A stretch of DNA of 33,395 nucleotides from Hyphomicrobiales bacterium (lineage in GTDB: Bacteria > Pseudomonadota > Alphaproteobacteria > Rhizobiales > Hyphomicrobiaceae). The translations under genes and the position numbers were made by a program. Shown here one piece after another: positions 1 to 10,079 of this stretch (within the stretch, counting starts at the first letter, position 1; each line of letters starts with the position of its first letter). The notes beneath the pieces are model-generated. The model was given only the letters and a program-made list of their open reading frames with translations, did not search any database and had not been told where the DNA came from. The stretch lies in assembly GCA_003963125.1 (NCBI GenBank), contig RXJK01000028.1, positions 1 through 33,395 of the forward strand. The letters are read 5' to 3'.

Positions 1-1286
1 GGCGCCCCTGGCTGCGCCTCGGGCCGCCGCAGCAGGTCCCCGATGGGATCGGCCTGGCGAACCGGCCCCGGCGCAGCAGGCATCTGCGGCCGCGCGCCGG
101 GCTCCGGTCCGTCGGCACTGCGCAGAAGTATGGCGCCGAAATCGAGCGCCGCAAGCTCCACCGAACCCGTGATGCGGGGTTTCTCCCCCCTGAGGTCCAC
201 CGCCAGGGAGCCCTGCGCCGGCTTGCCGGCGAGCGCCCCTTTGAAATTGACCAGCGACAGCCGGTCGTCCCCATAGGCGACGCGCGACGAGAACGAGAGG
301 CTGGCGTTTTCCGCCGCCGCCTCCGGCCGCCCCAGCATGGCCCCGAGTGCGCCGAGCGAGCGGCTGTCGATCGATAGGCTGCCGTCGAACGAGCCGCGCG
401 TGCCGGCGAGCCGGATCGTTCCGTCGAGCCCGAGTTGCACCGGCGCGCCGTTGACCTTCAGGGACACTTCGCCCTTGCCGTCGGAGAGAAGCGTGCGCGG
501 CGCCTCCAGCCGTGCGTTGAGGTCGAGCGCCTGGCCGCGGATTGAAAAGCGGCCCCGGGCAGCAGCCGCCCCACGGGCATCCTGGCTCGCCGTGCCGGTG
601 ATGCCGGTGACGTCGAGCGTCTCGCCGTTCCGATCGTCCCTGTAGGTGGCGCGCCCGTTGTCGATCTGCGCCTCTACCGGCCCCGCAGCCACCAGCGCCG
701 CCAGCAGGGGGCGGATGTCGGGGCTGCGCGCGCCCGGCACTGGCGCCGCATCCCTGACCGCGCCGCCGCGCGCCTGCGCATAGCGGACCGGTGCACTCAA
801 CGCGGCAAAATCCCAGTTGCGCCGCCCGTCCCGGTCGACGACGAGGCGGAACTCCGGCTCGCCGAGCGTGACGCGGCGGATCTCCGCTTTCTGCGAGAGG
901 AGGGCGCCCAGCCCCACTTCGACCGTGATCCGGCGCGCCCTGAGCAGCGGCTCCGAACGGCTGAAGCCCGGCGGCGAGGACAGCGACACCGCAGAGAGCG
1001 TCACTCCAGTCGTCGGGAACACGCTCAAGGAGACGGGGCCATCGATCGCGAGCGTCCGCCCCGTCTGGGCCCGCACTTCCGCGACGAGGCGCTCGCGCAC
1101 CATGTCGGCCGGTGCCGCGAAGAACAGGAAGGCCAGCCCGCCGCCGATGACGACGCCCACCACGATGACGAACGCCAGGACACCGATCACCAGCGGCGAC
1201 ATTCCGGGCTCCGGCTGCCGACGTATGGGTTCGGTGCGCACGGTGCGCGAGGACGGCGGCCTCGGAGAGCGGGGCGATTGCTGCAT
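1..1286 (-). CDS. AsmA family protein (C-terminus runs off the window)
   Basis: Reverse strand from CAT at 1284-1286 reads MQQSPRSPRPPSSRTVRTEPIRRQPEPGMSPLVIGVLAFVIVVGVVIGGGLAFLFFAAPADMVRERLVAEVRAQTGRTLAIDGPVSLSVFPTTGVTLSAVSLSSPPGF..., an AsmA-type N-terminal TM followed by 'TGR.L.IDG.V.LS..P..G..L..V.LS'. Open to position 1, so absent from the ORF track. Confidence 0.85.
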   Translation of the reverse strand, partial: MQQSPRSPRPPSSRTVRTEPIRRQPEPGMSPLVIGVLAFVIVVGVVIGGGLAFLFFAAPADMVRERLVAEVRAQTGRTLAIDGPVSLSVFPTTGVTLSAVSLSSPPGFSRSEPLLRARRITVEVGLGALLSQKAEIRRVTLGEPEFRLVVDRDGRRNWDFAALSAPVRYAQARGGAVRDAAPVPGARSPDIRPLLAALVAAGPVEAQIDNGRATYRDDRNGETLDVTGITGTASQDARGAAAARGRFSIRGQALDLNARLEAPRTLLSDGKGEVSLKVNGAPVQLGLDGTIRLAGTRGSFDGSLSIDSRSLGALGAMLGRPEAAAENASLSFSSRVAYGDDRLSLVNFKGALAGKPAQGSLAVDLRGEKPRITGSVELAALDFGAILLRSADGPEPGARPQMPAAPGPVRQADPIGDLLRRPEAQPGA

Positions 1287-1442
1287 GGGGGTCGTGATCC
1301 GGCGGTTGAGGACGTCCCTCGACGACTGTGTGGCACCCGACCTGGAACTTGAATAGGGCGGGTCGGCGCTACGCAGTCAAACTCTCGTGTGCGCAGGAAT
1401 TCCGGCTTGGCGCGCCGCAAGAGCGCAGATTACCATTAATGC

Positions 1443-2288
1443 ATGCGGCGTGCCCCCTGGCTTACGTTCAAACCCGGATCTTTCCTGCCGGCCCTTCTCG
1501 GGTTCGGACTGCTCCTCGCACTCGGGCTCGTCCCGACCGCCGCATGGGCTCAGCCCGCCGGCGACCGCTGCCTCGCTGTCGCCAATGCGCCGAGCCTCGT
1601 GCAGAAGGCCCAGTTCCGCCCGGTCGCCCTGCAGCCCTCCGAGATCCGCCTGACGTTCGTAGGCCACGCCACCTGGCTCATCGAAAGCGCCGGCGGCATC
1701 AAGATCGCGACGGACTACAACGATTACCTGCGCCCGGCCGTGACGCCCGACGTCGCCACCATGAACCGGGCGCACACGACGCACTTTTCCATGGCCCCCG
1801 ACCCCGGCATCGCCCACGTGCTCCGCGGCTGGAACCCGGAAGGCGGACCCGCCCGTCACGACCTCACGGTCGGCGATGTGCGTATCCGCAACGTGCCGAC
1901 GAACATACGCGATTGGGCGGGGGGCGCTGTTTCCTACGGCAACTCGATCTTCATTTTCGAGGTGGCGGGCATGTGCGTGGGCCACCTCGGTCACCTGCAT
2001 CACACTCTGACGCCCGAGCAGATCGGGCAGATCGGCCAGCTCGACGTGGTGATGGTGCCGATCGACGGCAGCTACACGATGGATACGGCCGGCATGGTCG
2101 AAGTGCTGAAGGCGCTCCGCGCGCGCCTCATCTTGCCGATGCACTACTTCAATACGTACACGCTCGACCGCTTCCTCGACCGGGTGCGCGGCGACTTCCC
2201 TGTCGAGATGTCGGATGCGTCGGTGATCGTCGTGTCGCAGGCGACGCTGCCCGGCAACCCGAAGATCCTCGTGCTCCCCGGCAACTGA
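1443..2288 (+). CDS. Secreted MBL-fold metallo-hydrolase-like protein
   Basis: 281 aa; signal peptide-like N-terminus; 'IRLTFVGHATWLIESAGGIKIATDY' and 'GHLGHLHHTL' motifs of UlaG-like MBL proteins. Confidence 0.75.
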   Translation: MRRAPWLTFKPGSFLPALLGFGLLLALGLVPTAAWAQPAGDRCLAVANAPSLVQKAQFRPVALQPSEIRLTFVGHATWLIESAGGIKIATDYNDYLRPAVTPDVATMNRAHTTHFSMAPDPGIAHVLRGWNPEGGPARHDLTVGDVRIRNVPTNIRDWAGGAVSYGNSIFIFEVAGMCVGHLGHLHHTLTPEQIGQIGQLDVVMVPIDGSYTMDTAGMVEVLKALRARLILPMHYFNTYTLDRFLDRVRGDFPVEMSDASVIVVSQATLPGNPKILVLPGN

Positions 2289-2294
2289 TCGCGT

Positions 2295-3062
2295 TCAGGC
2301 TGCCGCGTGAGACCCAGCGACAGCCGCGATTGCCGTCGGCGGCGCATCGCGCACGGCGGCGGCTTCCGCATTGAGCGCGGCACACGCGGTCTCGATGCGC
2401 TCTTCGATGATACGCCGCGCCTCGTTGCGCTTCAGCCCCGCCGGCACCGGCTCCAGAATCTCGACCACGATGGTTCCGGGATAGCGCATGCTGCTGCGCC
2501 GCGGCCAGAAGATGCCCGAGTTGAGCGCCACCGGCACCGCCGGCACGCCGAGGCTCTCGTAGAGCGCGATGTAGCCGGGCTTGTAGTCCGGCGGGGCGCC
2601 GGGCGCCCGCCGCGTACCTTCCGGGAAGATGACGATCTCGCGCCCCTGCGCGGCGCGGTCCTTCGCGTCCCGGATCAATGCCTTCAGGGCCACGGCCGCC
2701 TTGTCGCGCTTGACGAAGATGTGCTCGAACTTGTGGCTAAACCAGCCATAGAAGGGGATCCAGCCGAGCTCCGCCTTCATCACCATGGCCGGATCGTGGA
2801 ACACGGGGATCAGCCCGAACGTGTCCCAGGCCGATTGATGCTTGGAGACGACGAGGAATGGCCTCGCCGGCAATTTCTCGGCCCCGCGCAATTCGAAGCG
2901 CGTGCCCACGATCACTTTCAGCAGCCACACGCAGGTGAGGCCGTGGATGCGCAGGCCCTCCATCGCCCACCGGCGGGGCCCGAGCAGCAGCCAGCTCCCC
3001 AGGACGAGGTAGAGGGCCGTGACGATGTAGAACGTCACGAAGTAGACGAAGGAGCGCACCAT
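2295..3062 (-). CDS. 1-acyl-sn-glycerol-3-phosphate acyltransferase (PlsC family)
   Basis: 'SKHQSAWDTFGL' (HX4D-type) and 'IFPEGTRRAPG' acyltransferase motifs. Confidence 0.9.
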   Translation of the reverse strand: MVRSFVYFVTFYIVTALYLVLGSWLLLGPRRWAMEGLRIHGLTCVWLLKVIVGTRFELRGAEKLPARPFLVVSKHQSAWDTFGLIPVFHDPAMVMKAELGWIPFYGWFSHKFEHIFVKRDKAAVALKALIRDAKDRAAQGREIVIFPEGTRRAPGAPPDYKPGYIALYESLGVPAVPVALNSGIFWPRRSSMRYPGTIVVEILEPVPAGLKRNEARRIIEERIETACAALNAEAAAVRDAPPTAIAAVAGSHAAA

Positions 3063-3079
3063 GACCCGTTCTCACGCCT

Positions 3080-3724
3080 TCACGAGCGGCCGGAAGCCTG
3101 TCCCGGCCCGGGCGCCTCGCCCTCGGCGAGTTCTGGTGCCCCGATCCGGCGCGCGAGCCGGGCCAGAGCCAGCCGCGCGGCCGAAGGAATGATCTTGATG
3201 TATTCGGAAAGCAAGAGGCGGGCGGTGCTGAGGTGCAGCCACCAACGCTCCGCGTGCAGCTTGTGGTTGATGACGCGGTAGGGAACGAAGGTCGCCTCCG
3301 GCAGCGCCCGGCGCAGTTCGATCAACGTGCGCGGCATGTGATAGGCGGAGGTCACGATGATGATGCGGCCAAAGCCCTTGGCCTGGGCCCAGTCGCGCGT
3401 CTCTTCCGCGTTGCCGATCGTATCGAGCGCCTCGTAGCCGATGTCCACCCGGTCATAGAGTGCGGGGTCGAGTCCTGACCGGCGCAGGATGTCCTCCCGC
3501 GACACCATCCGGTTGGCGCCTGAGACGAGGAGCCGTCTCGCGTTTCCCTCCGACAGGAGTCGCGCCGCCTCGACCAGCCTGTGCTCGCCCCCCGTGACCA
3601 CGACGATGCCGTCCGCCTTGCCGGGCGGCTGACCGGCCGGTCGGCCGATCGCGCTCGCGAAGATGACGAAGCCGGCCACGAACGCGAAACTGATCAGGGC
3701 AAGGCCAGCAAGAAGCTTTTTCAT
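3080..3724 (-). CDS. YdcF/SanA (DUF218) family protein
   Basis: 'GIVVVTGGEHRLVEAARLLSEGNARRLLVSGAN' ... 'IIIVTSAYHMPRTLIELRRALP'; start chosen at MKKLLAGLALIS (in-frame ORF extends to 3793). Confidence 0.85.
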   Translation of the reverse strand: MKKLLAGLALISFAFVAGFVIFASAIGRPAGQPPGKADGIVVVTGGEHRLVEAARLLSEGNARRLLVSGANRMVSREDILRRSGLDPALYDRVDIGYEALDTIGNAEETRDWAQAKGFGRIIIVTSAYHMPRTLIELRRALPEATFVPYRVINHKLHAERWWLHLSTARLLLSEYIKIIPSAARLALARLARRIGAPELAEGEAPGPGQASGRS

Positions 3725-3850
3725 GCCGTGCGCCACGTTAGGTCGCCGATCGGGCGGCCGGTCCCCTCGTTTGCCCGTGGGCTTCTGTTCCAACCGCCGA
3801 ACCCGGCGGTGTCATTGCGGGCGGGAGGTTCCCAGGCGTCGGCGGGGCTG

Positions 3851-4960
3851 TCAATGTTGGCTGTTGAGAATGCGGTAGACGCCGATCCGTGAGGTGAGCA
3901 TGCACAGGGAGGCGATGACCAGAACCACGATGCCGAGCAGCAGGTAGCCCGGCACGTCGAGGGTGGCGATCCCGATCAGCCGGCGGATCTCGCCGATGCT
4001 GACGCTGCCCCCGCCGAGCAGCTCCATCACCGTCGGCATCGTCAGGAAGATCAGGGTGGCCCAGATGGCGCCGACCACGCCGGCCCGGACCCCGAGCCTC
4101 AGGAAATGCCGCTCGAATTCCCGCGCGATGAAGCGGTCCGTGGCGCCGACGAAATGCAGCACTTCGACGATGTCCCGGTTCGACGCCATGGCGCTCTTCG
4201 TCGCCGAAACGATGATCGCGGTGGTCGCCGCACCGACGAGCAGCAGGATCGCGAGCCCGCCGAGCGCGAACGAGCGCGTGATGGTACGGATCTGCTGCTG
4301 CCAGCGGCGGTGATCGTCGAGCGTCACGCCCTTGAACTGGCGCGCGAGCGCCGCGCGCAGGCCCTCGATATCGGGCGGCGTCGCGCGATCGACTTCGACC
4401 GCCACGAGGCGCGGAACGGGGAGCGCCTTCAGTACGTCCGTCTGCCCGAGCCAGGGTTCCAGCAGCGAAGCGGCATCGTCGAGATTGAGCGCGCGGGCCC
4501 GGGCGATGCCCGGCTGCTGCTGCAGGAAATTGGCGACATCCGCCGCCACCTTGTCGGTGTCGGTGCGCTCGCGCGCCTCCACCTGCACGGTGACCTCGCT
4601 GGCGATGTCGCGCATCCAGGCCGAGGCGGACTGGTTCATCATGTAGACCGAACCCGCCGTCAGGCAGGCGAGGAAGCACATGATGGTGATGACGAGCGTC
4701 AGCGAGCGGCCCGTGACGGAGCCCGCGGGAACGATCGGCGCGGCAGCCGGCGCCCCGTCGGCTCGGACGCGTCGCGTTGGCGCGGCATCGGAGGCGAGCT
4801 GCGGCGCGTGGTGCTGCGGCAGCGGAACCGGCGGATGCGTCTCGGCGAACGGCCCGGGTCCGATCGTCTCGGTGTAGCCGTCCGCATAGGGATCCTGCTC
4901 CACCCGATAGTGGCCCTGCGCTGTGGGCGGCCCTGTGGGCCTGTCATACGATCCGGACAT
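3851..4960 (-). CDS. ftsX: Cell division protein FtsX (permease-like), long N-terminus
   Basis: Downstream of and overlapping ftsE; FtsX-like TM pattern and 'IVEVLHFVGATDRFIAREFERHFLRLGVRAG'. Confidence 0.9.
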   Translation of the reverse strand: MSGSYDRPTGPPTAQGHYRVEQDPYADGYTETIGPGPFAETHPPVPLPQHHAPQLASDAAPTRRVRADGAPAAAPIVPAGSVTGRSLTLVITIMCFLACLTAGSVYMMNQSASAWMRDIASEVTVQVEARERTDTDKVAADVANFLQQQPGIARARALNLDDAASLLEPWLGQTDVLKALPVPRLVAVEVDRATPPDIEGLRAALARQFKGVTLDDHRRWQQQIRTITRSFALGGLAILLLVGAATTAIIVSATKSAMASNRDIVEVLHFVGATDRFIAREFERHFLRLGVRAGVVGAIWATLIFLTMPTVMELLGGGSVSIGEIRRLIGIATLDVPGYLLLGIVVLVIASLCMLTSRIGVYRILNSQH

Positions 4961-5600
4961 GGCCGTCGTGCAGCTCCAGGCGCGGCGCTTTGGTCTGCCG
5001 CATCAATTGATGGTCGTGGGTCGCGATGACGACGGACGTCCCGAGACGATTGAGCTCGATGAAGAGGCGCAGGAGCCGCCGCGCCATCTGCGGGTCGACG
5101 TTGCCGGTGGGCTCGTCCGCCAGCAGCAGTTCCGGCTTGTTGATGACCGCGCGTGCGATGGCCGCGCGCTGCTTTTCGCCGCCCGAGAGCACGTGCGGGT
5201 AGGAATACATGCGGTCGCCGAGCCCGACCCATTGCAGAAGGTCCGTCACGTCTTCTTTGTAGTCCGAAATCCGCTTGCCGGTGACGCGCAGGGGCAGCGC
5301 CACGTTCTCCCACGTCGTCAGGTGGTCGAGCAGCCGGAAATCCTGGAACACGATGCCGATGCGCCGGCGCAGGTTTGCTCGCCGCGCGGCGTTGATGTGG
5401 CTCGCATCCTGGCCGAGGATATGGATGTGGCCGCGCGTCGGCTGGATGGACATGAAGAGGAGCCGCAGGAGCGACGTCTTGCCGGAGCCGGAAGGTCCAG
5501 TCAGGAAGTGGAAGGATCCCGGGCGAAGATGAAAGCTCACGTCCCGCAGCACGTCGTTGCCGCGGCCATACCTTAAAGCAATCCCCTCGAGCCTTATCAC
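4944..5600 (-). CDS. ftsE: Cell division ATP-binding protein FtsE
   Basis: GTG start; 'VIRLEGIALRYGRGNDVLRDVSF', Walker A 'GPSGSGKTSLL', signature 'LSGGEKQRAAIARAVINKPELLLADEPTGNVD'. Confidence 0.92.
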   Translation of the reverse strand: MIRLEGIALRYGRGNDVLRDVSFHLRPGSFHFLTGPSGSGKTSLLRLLFMSIQPTRGHIHILGQDASHINAARRANLRRRIGIVFQDFRLLDHLTTWENVALPLRVTGKRISDYKEDVTDLLQWVGLGDRMYSYPHVLSGGEKQRAAIARAVINKPELLLADEPTGNVDPQMARRLLRLFIELNRLGTSVVIATHDHQLMRQTKAPRLELHDGHVRIV

Positions 5601-5862
5601 GCTCCGCCTCTCGCGCTCCCACGCATCGTGGGTGTCCTTACGTACTACCGAGTCGGGTGAATAGCGATCAATCGTGACCGAATGTGGCGGCTCGATGGGC
5701 TGCGGGCATGGCCTTTTGACACCGCTTCTGGGCCGCCCCGTGGCGGACCGCCTGCGCCGCCACCTTTTCCCGCGCGCCAACCGCCGCCGGTGCTATCCAT
5801 CGCCGCCAAACGCGGCTAACGTCCGCGCCTCCAGCCCCCTTTTCGTTGCTTCGGATCTCCCC

Positions 5863-6408
5863 ATGTCCAACGGCGCAGCGCCGCGCATCGAAGTCATCTT
5901 CTCCGCCGAGGATATCGCCCGCCGCATAGGCGAAATCGCGGGCAAACTCAATGCCGTCGGCATGCAGCGCCCGCTCGTGGTGGCGATCCTGAAGGGCAGC
6001 TTCGTGTTCGCCGCCGACCTGATTCGCGCGCTCCACAAGACGGGCATGTCGCCGGAGGTCGATTTCGTCACGCTGTCCAGTTACAAGTCGGGCACCACCT
6101 CGACGGGCAAGGTCGAGATCCTGCGCGACATCGAGGCCGACGTCGCCGGCCGCGACGTGATCATCATCGACGACATTCTGGAATCCGGCCGCACGCTCGC
6201 CTTCGCCAAGGACCTGATCACCGCGCGCGGCGCGCGCAAGGTCCTCACGTGCGTCCTGCTCAAGAAAGATGTGCCCAGGGCCGTGCAGATCTCGGCGGAC
6301 TACCACGTGTTCGACTGTCCGGCGGGCGTGTTCGTGATAGGCTACGGCATGGATGCGGCGCACCGCTTCCGCGAGCTGCCGTTCGTCGGACGCCTCGTGG
6401 AGGCGTAA
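5863..6408 (+). CDS. hpt: Hypoxanthine phosphoribosyltransferase
   Basis: 'LVVAILKGSFVFAADLIRAL', 'VEILRDIEADVAGRDVIIIDDILESGRTLAF' PRPP motif, 'GYGMDAAHRFRELPFVG'. Confidence 0.92.
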   Translation: MSNGAAPRIEVIFSAEDIARRIGEIAGKLNAVGMQRPLVVAILKGSFVFAADLIRALHKTGMSPEVDFVTLSSYKSGTTSTGKVEILRDIEADVAGRDVIIIDDILESGRTLAFAKDLITARGARKVLTCVLLKKDVPRAVQISADYHVFDCPAGVFVIGYGMDAAHRFRELPFVGRLVEA

Positions 6409-6466
6409 CCGCCCACATCCCGATCGAGCCTCCACCACGGGCCTGAACCACGAGGCGAGGAAAGAT

Positions 6467-6826
6467 ATGGCGCGGATTCTTGTGGCTGAAGACACGCCGG
6501 CGACGTGCGAGATGGTGCGCCACGCCCTGACCGGCGACGGGCACCAGGTGACGGCCACCCACGACGGCATGGAAGCGATGGAGCACATCGAGGGCGGCGC
6601 GCCGATCGACCTGCTGATCTCGGATGTGGATATGCCGGGCCTCGATGGCGTCGGCCTCGTCGAGAAGGCATTGGCCGCCCGTCCGGGGCTGAAGGTGATC
6701 CTGATGTCGGGTTTCACGGGTGGCCTGGAACGGGCCGAGAACCTCAAGGCCCGCACCGGCGGCATCCTGCCGAAGCCGTTCACCCTGGATCAGATTCGCG
6801 CCGCGGTCCGTAAGGCCCTGGCCTGA
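6467..6826 (+). CDS. Single-domain response regulator, CpdR-like
   Basis: 119 aa stand-alone receiver: MARILVAEDTPATCEMVRHAL... 'DLLISDVDMPGLDG' ... 'ILMSGFTGG' ... 'GILPKPFTLDQI'. Confidence 0.85.
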   Translation: MARILVAEDTPATCEMVRHALTGDGHQVTATHDGMEAMEHIEGGAPIDLLISDVDMPGLDGVGLVEKALAARPGLKVILMSGFTGGLERAENLKARTGGILPKPFTLDQIRAAVRKALA

Positions 6827-7000
6827 AGTCACAAAAAGGTTAAGACGGCAGGCAGTTGGGGATGAACGGCCGGATTTGCTCTCCCCGGCCGAGGTCGCCT
6901 TGCTTCAGGTCTAATTATCTCCCACATTCCCGGGCAGTAGCTCGTACGGCTCGCTGAGGTTGCGCCACGCACGCTGGCGACTGGGGTAACGCTGCCCGTA

Positions 7001-8953
7001 ATGGCCCTTGCATTGAACATGCCCCCGGCCGGCCCGTCCCGGACACGGGGCGAGACGTCGCTCGAGGCCGATCGGCAGCGTGCCTTTTCGGCTGCGCGCC
7101 GGCACACGGCGCTCGTCCGGTTGATGCGGTTCTCGCTGCCGGTGGCCGCGGTGGGCGTCGTCGGCTTCTACGCGGTGGCGCTTTTGTCGAGCTTCAGTCT
7201 CAGCGTCGGCAACGTGCGCGTCGGGCAGGTGGAAGTCACGTCCGAAGACCTGACGATGAAGAACCCGTCCTACTTCGGCACCACGCAGGACGGCGGCAAG
7301 TACGAGATCCGGGCCAAGAAGGCGATCCTCGAGTTCAACCAGAACGCGCCGGTCAAGCTCGTCGACATCGACGGCGACATGATCCAGGCCAACAACGTCA
7401 AGACGGTCGTCCGCGCCCGCCGCGGCCTCTACGACAACAACAAGAGCGAGCTCACCCTTTTCGACGGCATCGAGATCGATTCCTCGAACGGCATGAAGGC
7501 GCGCCTCACCGAGGCGACGATCTACTCGAAGGAGAGCAAGGTCGTTTCCAAGAAGCCCGTGGAGATGTCTTCGGCCACCGGCGAGATCCGCGGCAACTCC
7601 GTGACCTTCAACACCGCGAGCAATCAGGCGGTGTTCCTCGGTCAGGTCAACGTGCGCCTCGCGCCCACGCAGACGACGCAGGCCCCGCAGAAGCCGGCGG
7701 TGTCCGCCACGCCCGCCTTCGGCCGCGATTCCAAGCAGCCGATCGACGTGCGCTCCGAGCGCTTCGACCTCGATGACGGCAGCCACGTCGCCATGTTCAC
7801 GGGCGAGGTGGTCGCGACCCAGGGCGACAGCACCTTGAAGACGCCCGAGCTGATGATCGCCTACGAAGGCAAGGCCGCCGACAGCTTCGTCGGCGCGGCA
7901 CCACAAGCCAAGGCGCCCGCCGCGGACGATACCGGCGGCGTATCCCGCCTCTACGCGCGCTCCGGCGTGGTGGTGACCATGGGCCTCGACCGCCACGTCA
8001 CGAGCGACGTCGCCGATTTCGACGCCAAGGCCGACACGGCGCTGTTCACCGGCAACGTTCTCATCACGCAGGGCAAGAACACGCTGCAGGGCAAGCGTCT
8101 CTGGCTCGAGCGCAAAGTCGGCCGCACGCGGCTCGATTCGCCCGGCGACAAGCAGGCTCCGCCCGGGCGCATCGCGGCAACCTTCTTCCCCGAGCAGTCC
8201 GCACATCCCGCCCCGAAGCCGAAAGCGACCAAGGAAGACCCAACCTCGCTCCTCTCCATGGGCACGTTCAAGTCCGACCCCAATGCGCCGATGGACATCG
8301 ATGCCGAAAGCCTGGAGGTCCTCGAAGCCCAGCACGTCGCGGCCTTCCGCGGCGCCGTCAAAGCCCAGCAGGGCGATTTCGTCGTCAAGGCTCCGGAGAT
8401 GCTGGTCTTCCTCAACGGGCAGAACAACTTCATGACCGGTGCGGGGCCTGACGGAGCCGACAAGAACGCGCAGCAGATCAGCCGCATCGAGGCGCGCAAC
8501 AAGGTCGTCATCTCGTCCAAGGAAGGCGACCAGGCGACCGGCGACAAGGCCATCTTCGACGTGAAGGGCAACAACGTCCTCTTGCTCGGCAACGTGTCGA
8601 TCATCCGCGCCAACGACGTCGGCGAAGTGCGCAAGGTCGGCGTCAAGGGCGAGCGCCTGAAGATCGATCTCACGACCGGCATGTACCGGTTCGAGAACGA
8701 CGAGAAGGCGACGGCGGCCGCAGCCGAGGCCGCGCGCGTCCCCCCGCCGGTTATCAACAAGGCGCCCGACGCGAAGGCAACGAGCGACAACGGCTTCGAG
8801 AACCGCCCGTGTCCGCCGGGGCGGCAATGCCTGCTCGCGTATCCGAAAGAGATCGAGGACAAGGCCAAGCAAGTCATCAAGGCGCTGCCCGCGGCTCCCG
8901 CTGCAGGCTGGGAGCCCTCGACGAGTGCCAGCCCGGTCCAGCGGGGCAACTAG
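7001..8953 (+). CDS. Fused LptC - LptA(OstA)-like periplasmic LPS transport protein
   Basis: 650 aa: N-terminal TM plus LptC-like region, then two OstA/LptA-like segments ('PIDVRSERFDLDDGSHVAMFTGEVVATQGDSTLKTPEL' and 'PMDIDAESLEVLEAQHVAAFRGAVKAQQGDFVVKAPEM'); followed by lptB. Confidence 0.85.
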   Translation: MALALNMPPAGPSRTRGETSLEADRQRAFSAARRHTALVRLMRFSLPVAAVGVVGFYAVALLSSFSLSVGNVRVGQVEVTSEDLTMKNPSYFGTTQDGGKYEIRAKKAILEFNQNAPVKLVDIDGDMIQANNVKTVVRARRGLYDNNKSELTLFDGIEIDSSNGMKARLTEATIYSKESKVVSKKPVEMSSATGEIRGNSVTFNTASNQAVFLGQVNVRLAPTQTTQAPQKPAVSATPAFGRDSKQPIDVRSERFDLDDGSHVAMFTGEVVATQGDSTLKTPELMIAYEGKAADSFVGAAPQAKAPAADDTGGVSRLYARSGVVVTMGLDRHVTSDVADFDAKADTALFTGNVLITQGKNTLQGKRLWLERKVGRTRLDSPGDKQAPPGRIAATFFPEQSAHPAPKPKATKEDPTSLLSMGTFKSDPNAPMDIDAESLEVLEAQHVAAFRGAVKAQQGDFVVKAPEMLVFLNGQNNFMTGAGPDGADKNAQQISRIEARNKVVISSKEGDQATGDKAIFDVKGNNVLLLGNVSIIRANDVGEVRKVGVKGERLKIDLTTGMYRFENDEKATAAAAEAARVPPPVINKAPDAKATSDNGFENRPCPPGRQCLLAYPKEIEDKAKQVIKALPAAPAAGWEPSTSASPVQRGN

Positions 8954-9001
8954 CGTGAAGAACGAAATGTCCCATCTTCCCTGCGATCAGGACGCGCCGG
9001 C

Positions 9002-10027
9002 ATGAAGCTGTTCCCATTCGGCTGGGGCGCCAAACCGGCAAAGCCGCGCGGCGGCAGCGCCCGCAATCCGCGCACGCAGCCGCCCGCGCTCGGCAAGGCT
9101 CCGCCGTCCCTGTCCCAGCAACTGCAGCACGCGCAGGACGACTGGTCGCCCGGTCCGCCGCCGGGACGCTTCGGCGAGCCGATCCAGCCCGCGAGCTACG
9201 GCCAGTACGATCAATACGACCCGCCGGCGTTCGACGATTACAACCGCAACGGACACGCCCCGAGCGTGCAGGGCCACTATCAGCACCACGAGGAGCCGCA
9301 CGCCGGGCAGAACTGGCTGACGGCGGAGAACATCAAGAAAAGCTACGGCACGCGCCAGGTCGTGAAGGGCGTGAGCCTCGCCACCGGCCGCGGCGAAGCC
9401 GTGGGCCTGCTCGGCCCCAACGGCGCGGGCAAGACCACGACCTTCTACATGATCACCGGTCTCGTCGCCGCGGACTCCGGCAAGATCACGCTCGACGGCC
9501 GTGACGTCACCCGCCTCCCGATGTACCGCCGCGCCCGGCTCGGCATCGGTTACCTGCCGCAGGAAGCCTCGATCTTCCGCGGCCTCACGGTCGAGCAGAA
9601 CATCATGGCCGTGCTGGAACTGGTCGAGCCGAAAAAGAAGAAGCGGCGCGAGCAACTCGACAACCTGCTCGAGGAATTCAGCATCACCCGCCTTCGGAAG
9701 TCGCCGTCGCTGGCCCTGTCGGGCGGCGAGCGCCGCCGCTGCGAGATCGCCCGGGCGCTTGCCTCGCGTCCCTCGTTCATGCTGCTCGACGAGCCCTTCG
9801 CCGGTATCGACCCGCTCGCCGTGGGCGATATCCAGCAACTCGTCCGCCAGTTGACCGCCCGTGGCATCGGCGTCCTAATCACGGACCATAATGTCCGCGA
9901 GACCCTGAGCCTCGTCGATCGTGCCTACATTATTTACGACGGGCAGGTTTTGACACACGGTAACCCTCAGGAAATCATCAACAACGAGGATGTCCGGCGG
10001 GTCTACCTGGGGGACATGTTCGGTTAA
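9002..10027 (+). CDS. lptB: LPS export ABC transporter ATP-binding protein LptB, with about 100-aa N-terminal extension
   Basis: '[21 protein letters not shown]', '[21 protein letters not shown]', '[16 protein letters not shown]', '[14 protein letters not shown]', '[11 protein letters not shown]'. Confidence 0.93.
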   Translation: MKLFPFGWGAKPAKPRGGSARNPRTQPPALGKAPPSLSQQLQHAQDDWSPGPPPGRFGEPIQPASYGQYDQYDPPAFDDYNRNGHAPSVQGHYQHHEEPHAGQNWLTAENIKKSYGTRQVVKGVSLATGRGEAVGLLGPNGAGKTTTFYMITGLVAADSGKITLDGRDVTRLPMYRRARLGIGYLPQEASIFRGLTVEQNIMAVLELVEPKKKKRREQLDNLLEEFSITRLRKSPSLALSGGERRRCEIARALASRPSFMLLDEPFAGIDPLAVGDIQQLVRQLTARGIGVLITDHNVRETLSLVDRAYIIYDGQVLTHGNPQEIINNEDVRRVYLGDMFG

Positions 10028-10079
10028 TGCGGCGACCTTATACCTTGACCGTTGGACCAGTCCTGGTGACGATCTAGGC

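Noticed and set aside
6867-6891. CGGCCGG...CCGGCCG hairpin after the receiver gene
   Set aside because: No T-tract follows; short GC palindromes are common in this background.
6911-8872. 653-aa minus-strand ORF
   Set aside because: Antisense to the LptC-LptA fusion; Arg/Gly/Asp/Leu-biased composition typical of GC-rich shadow ORFs; no recognisable motif.
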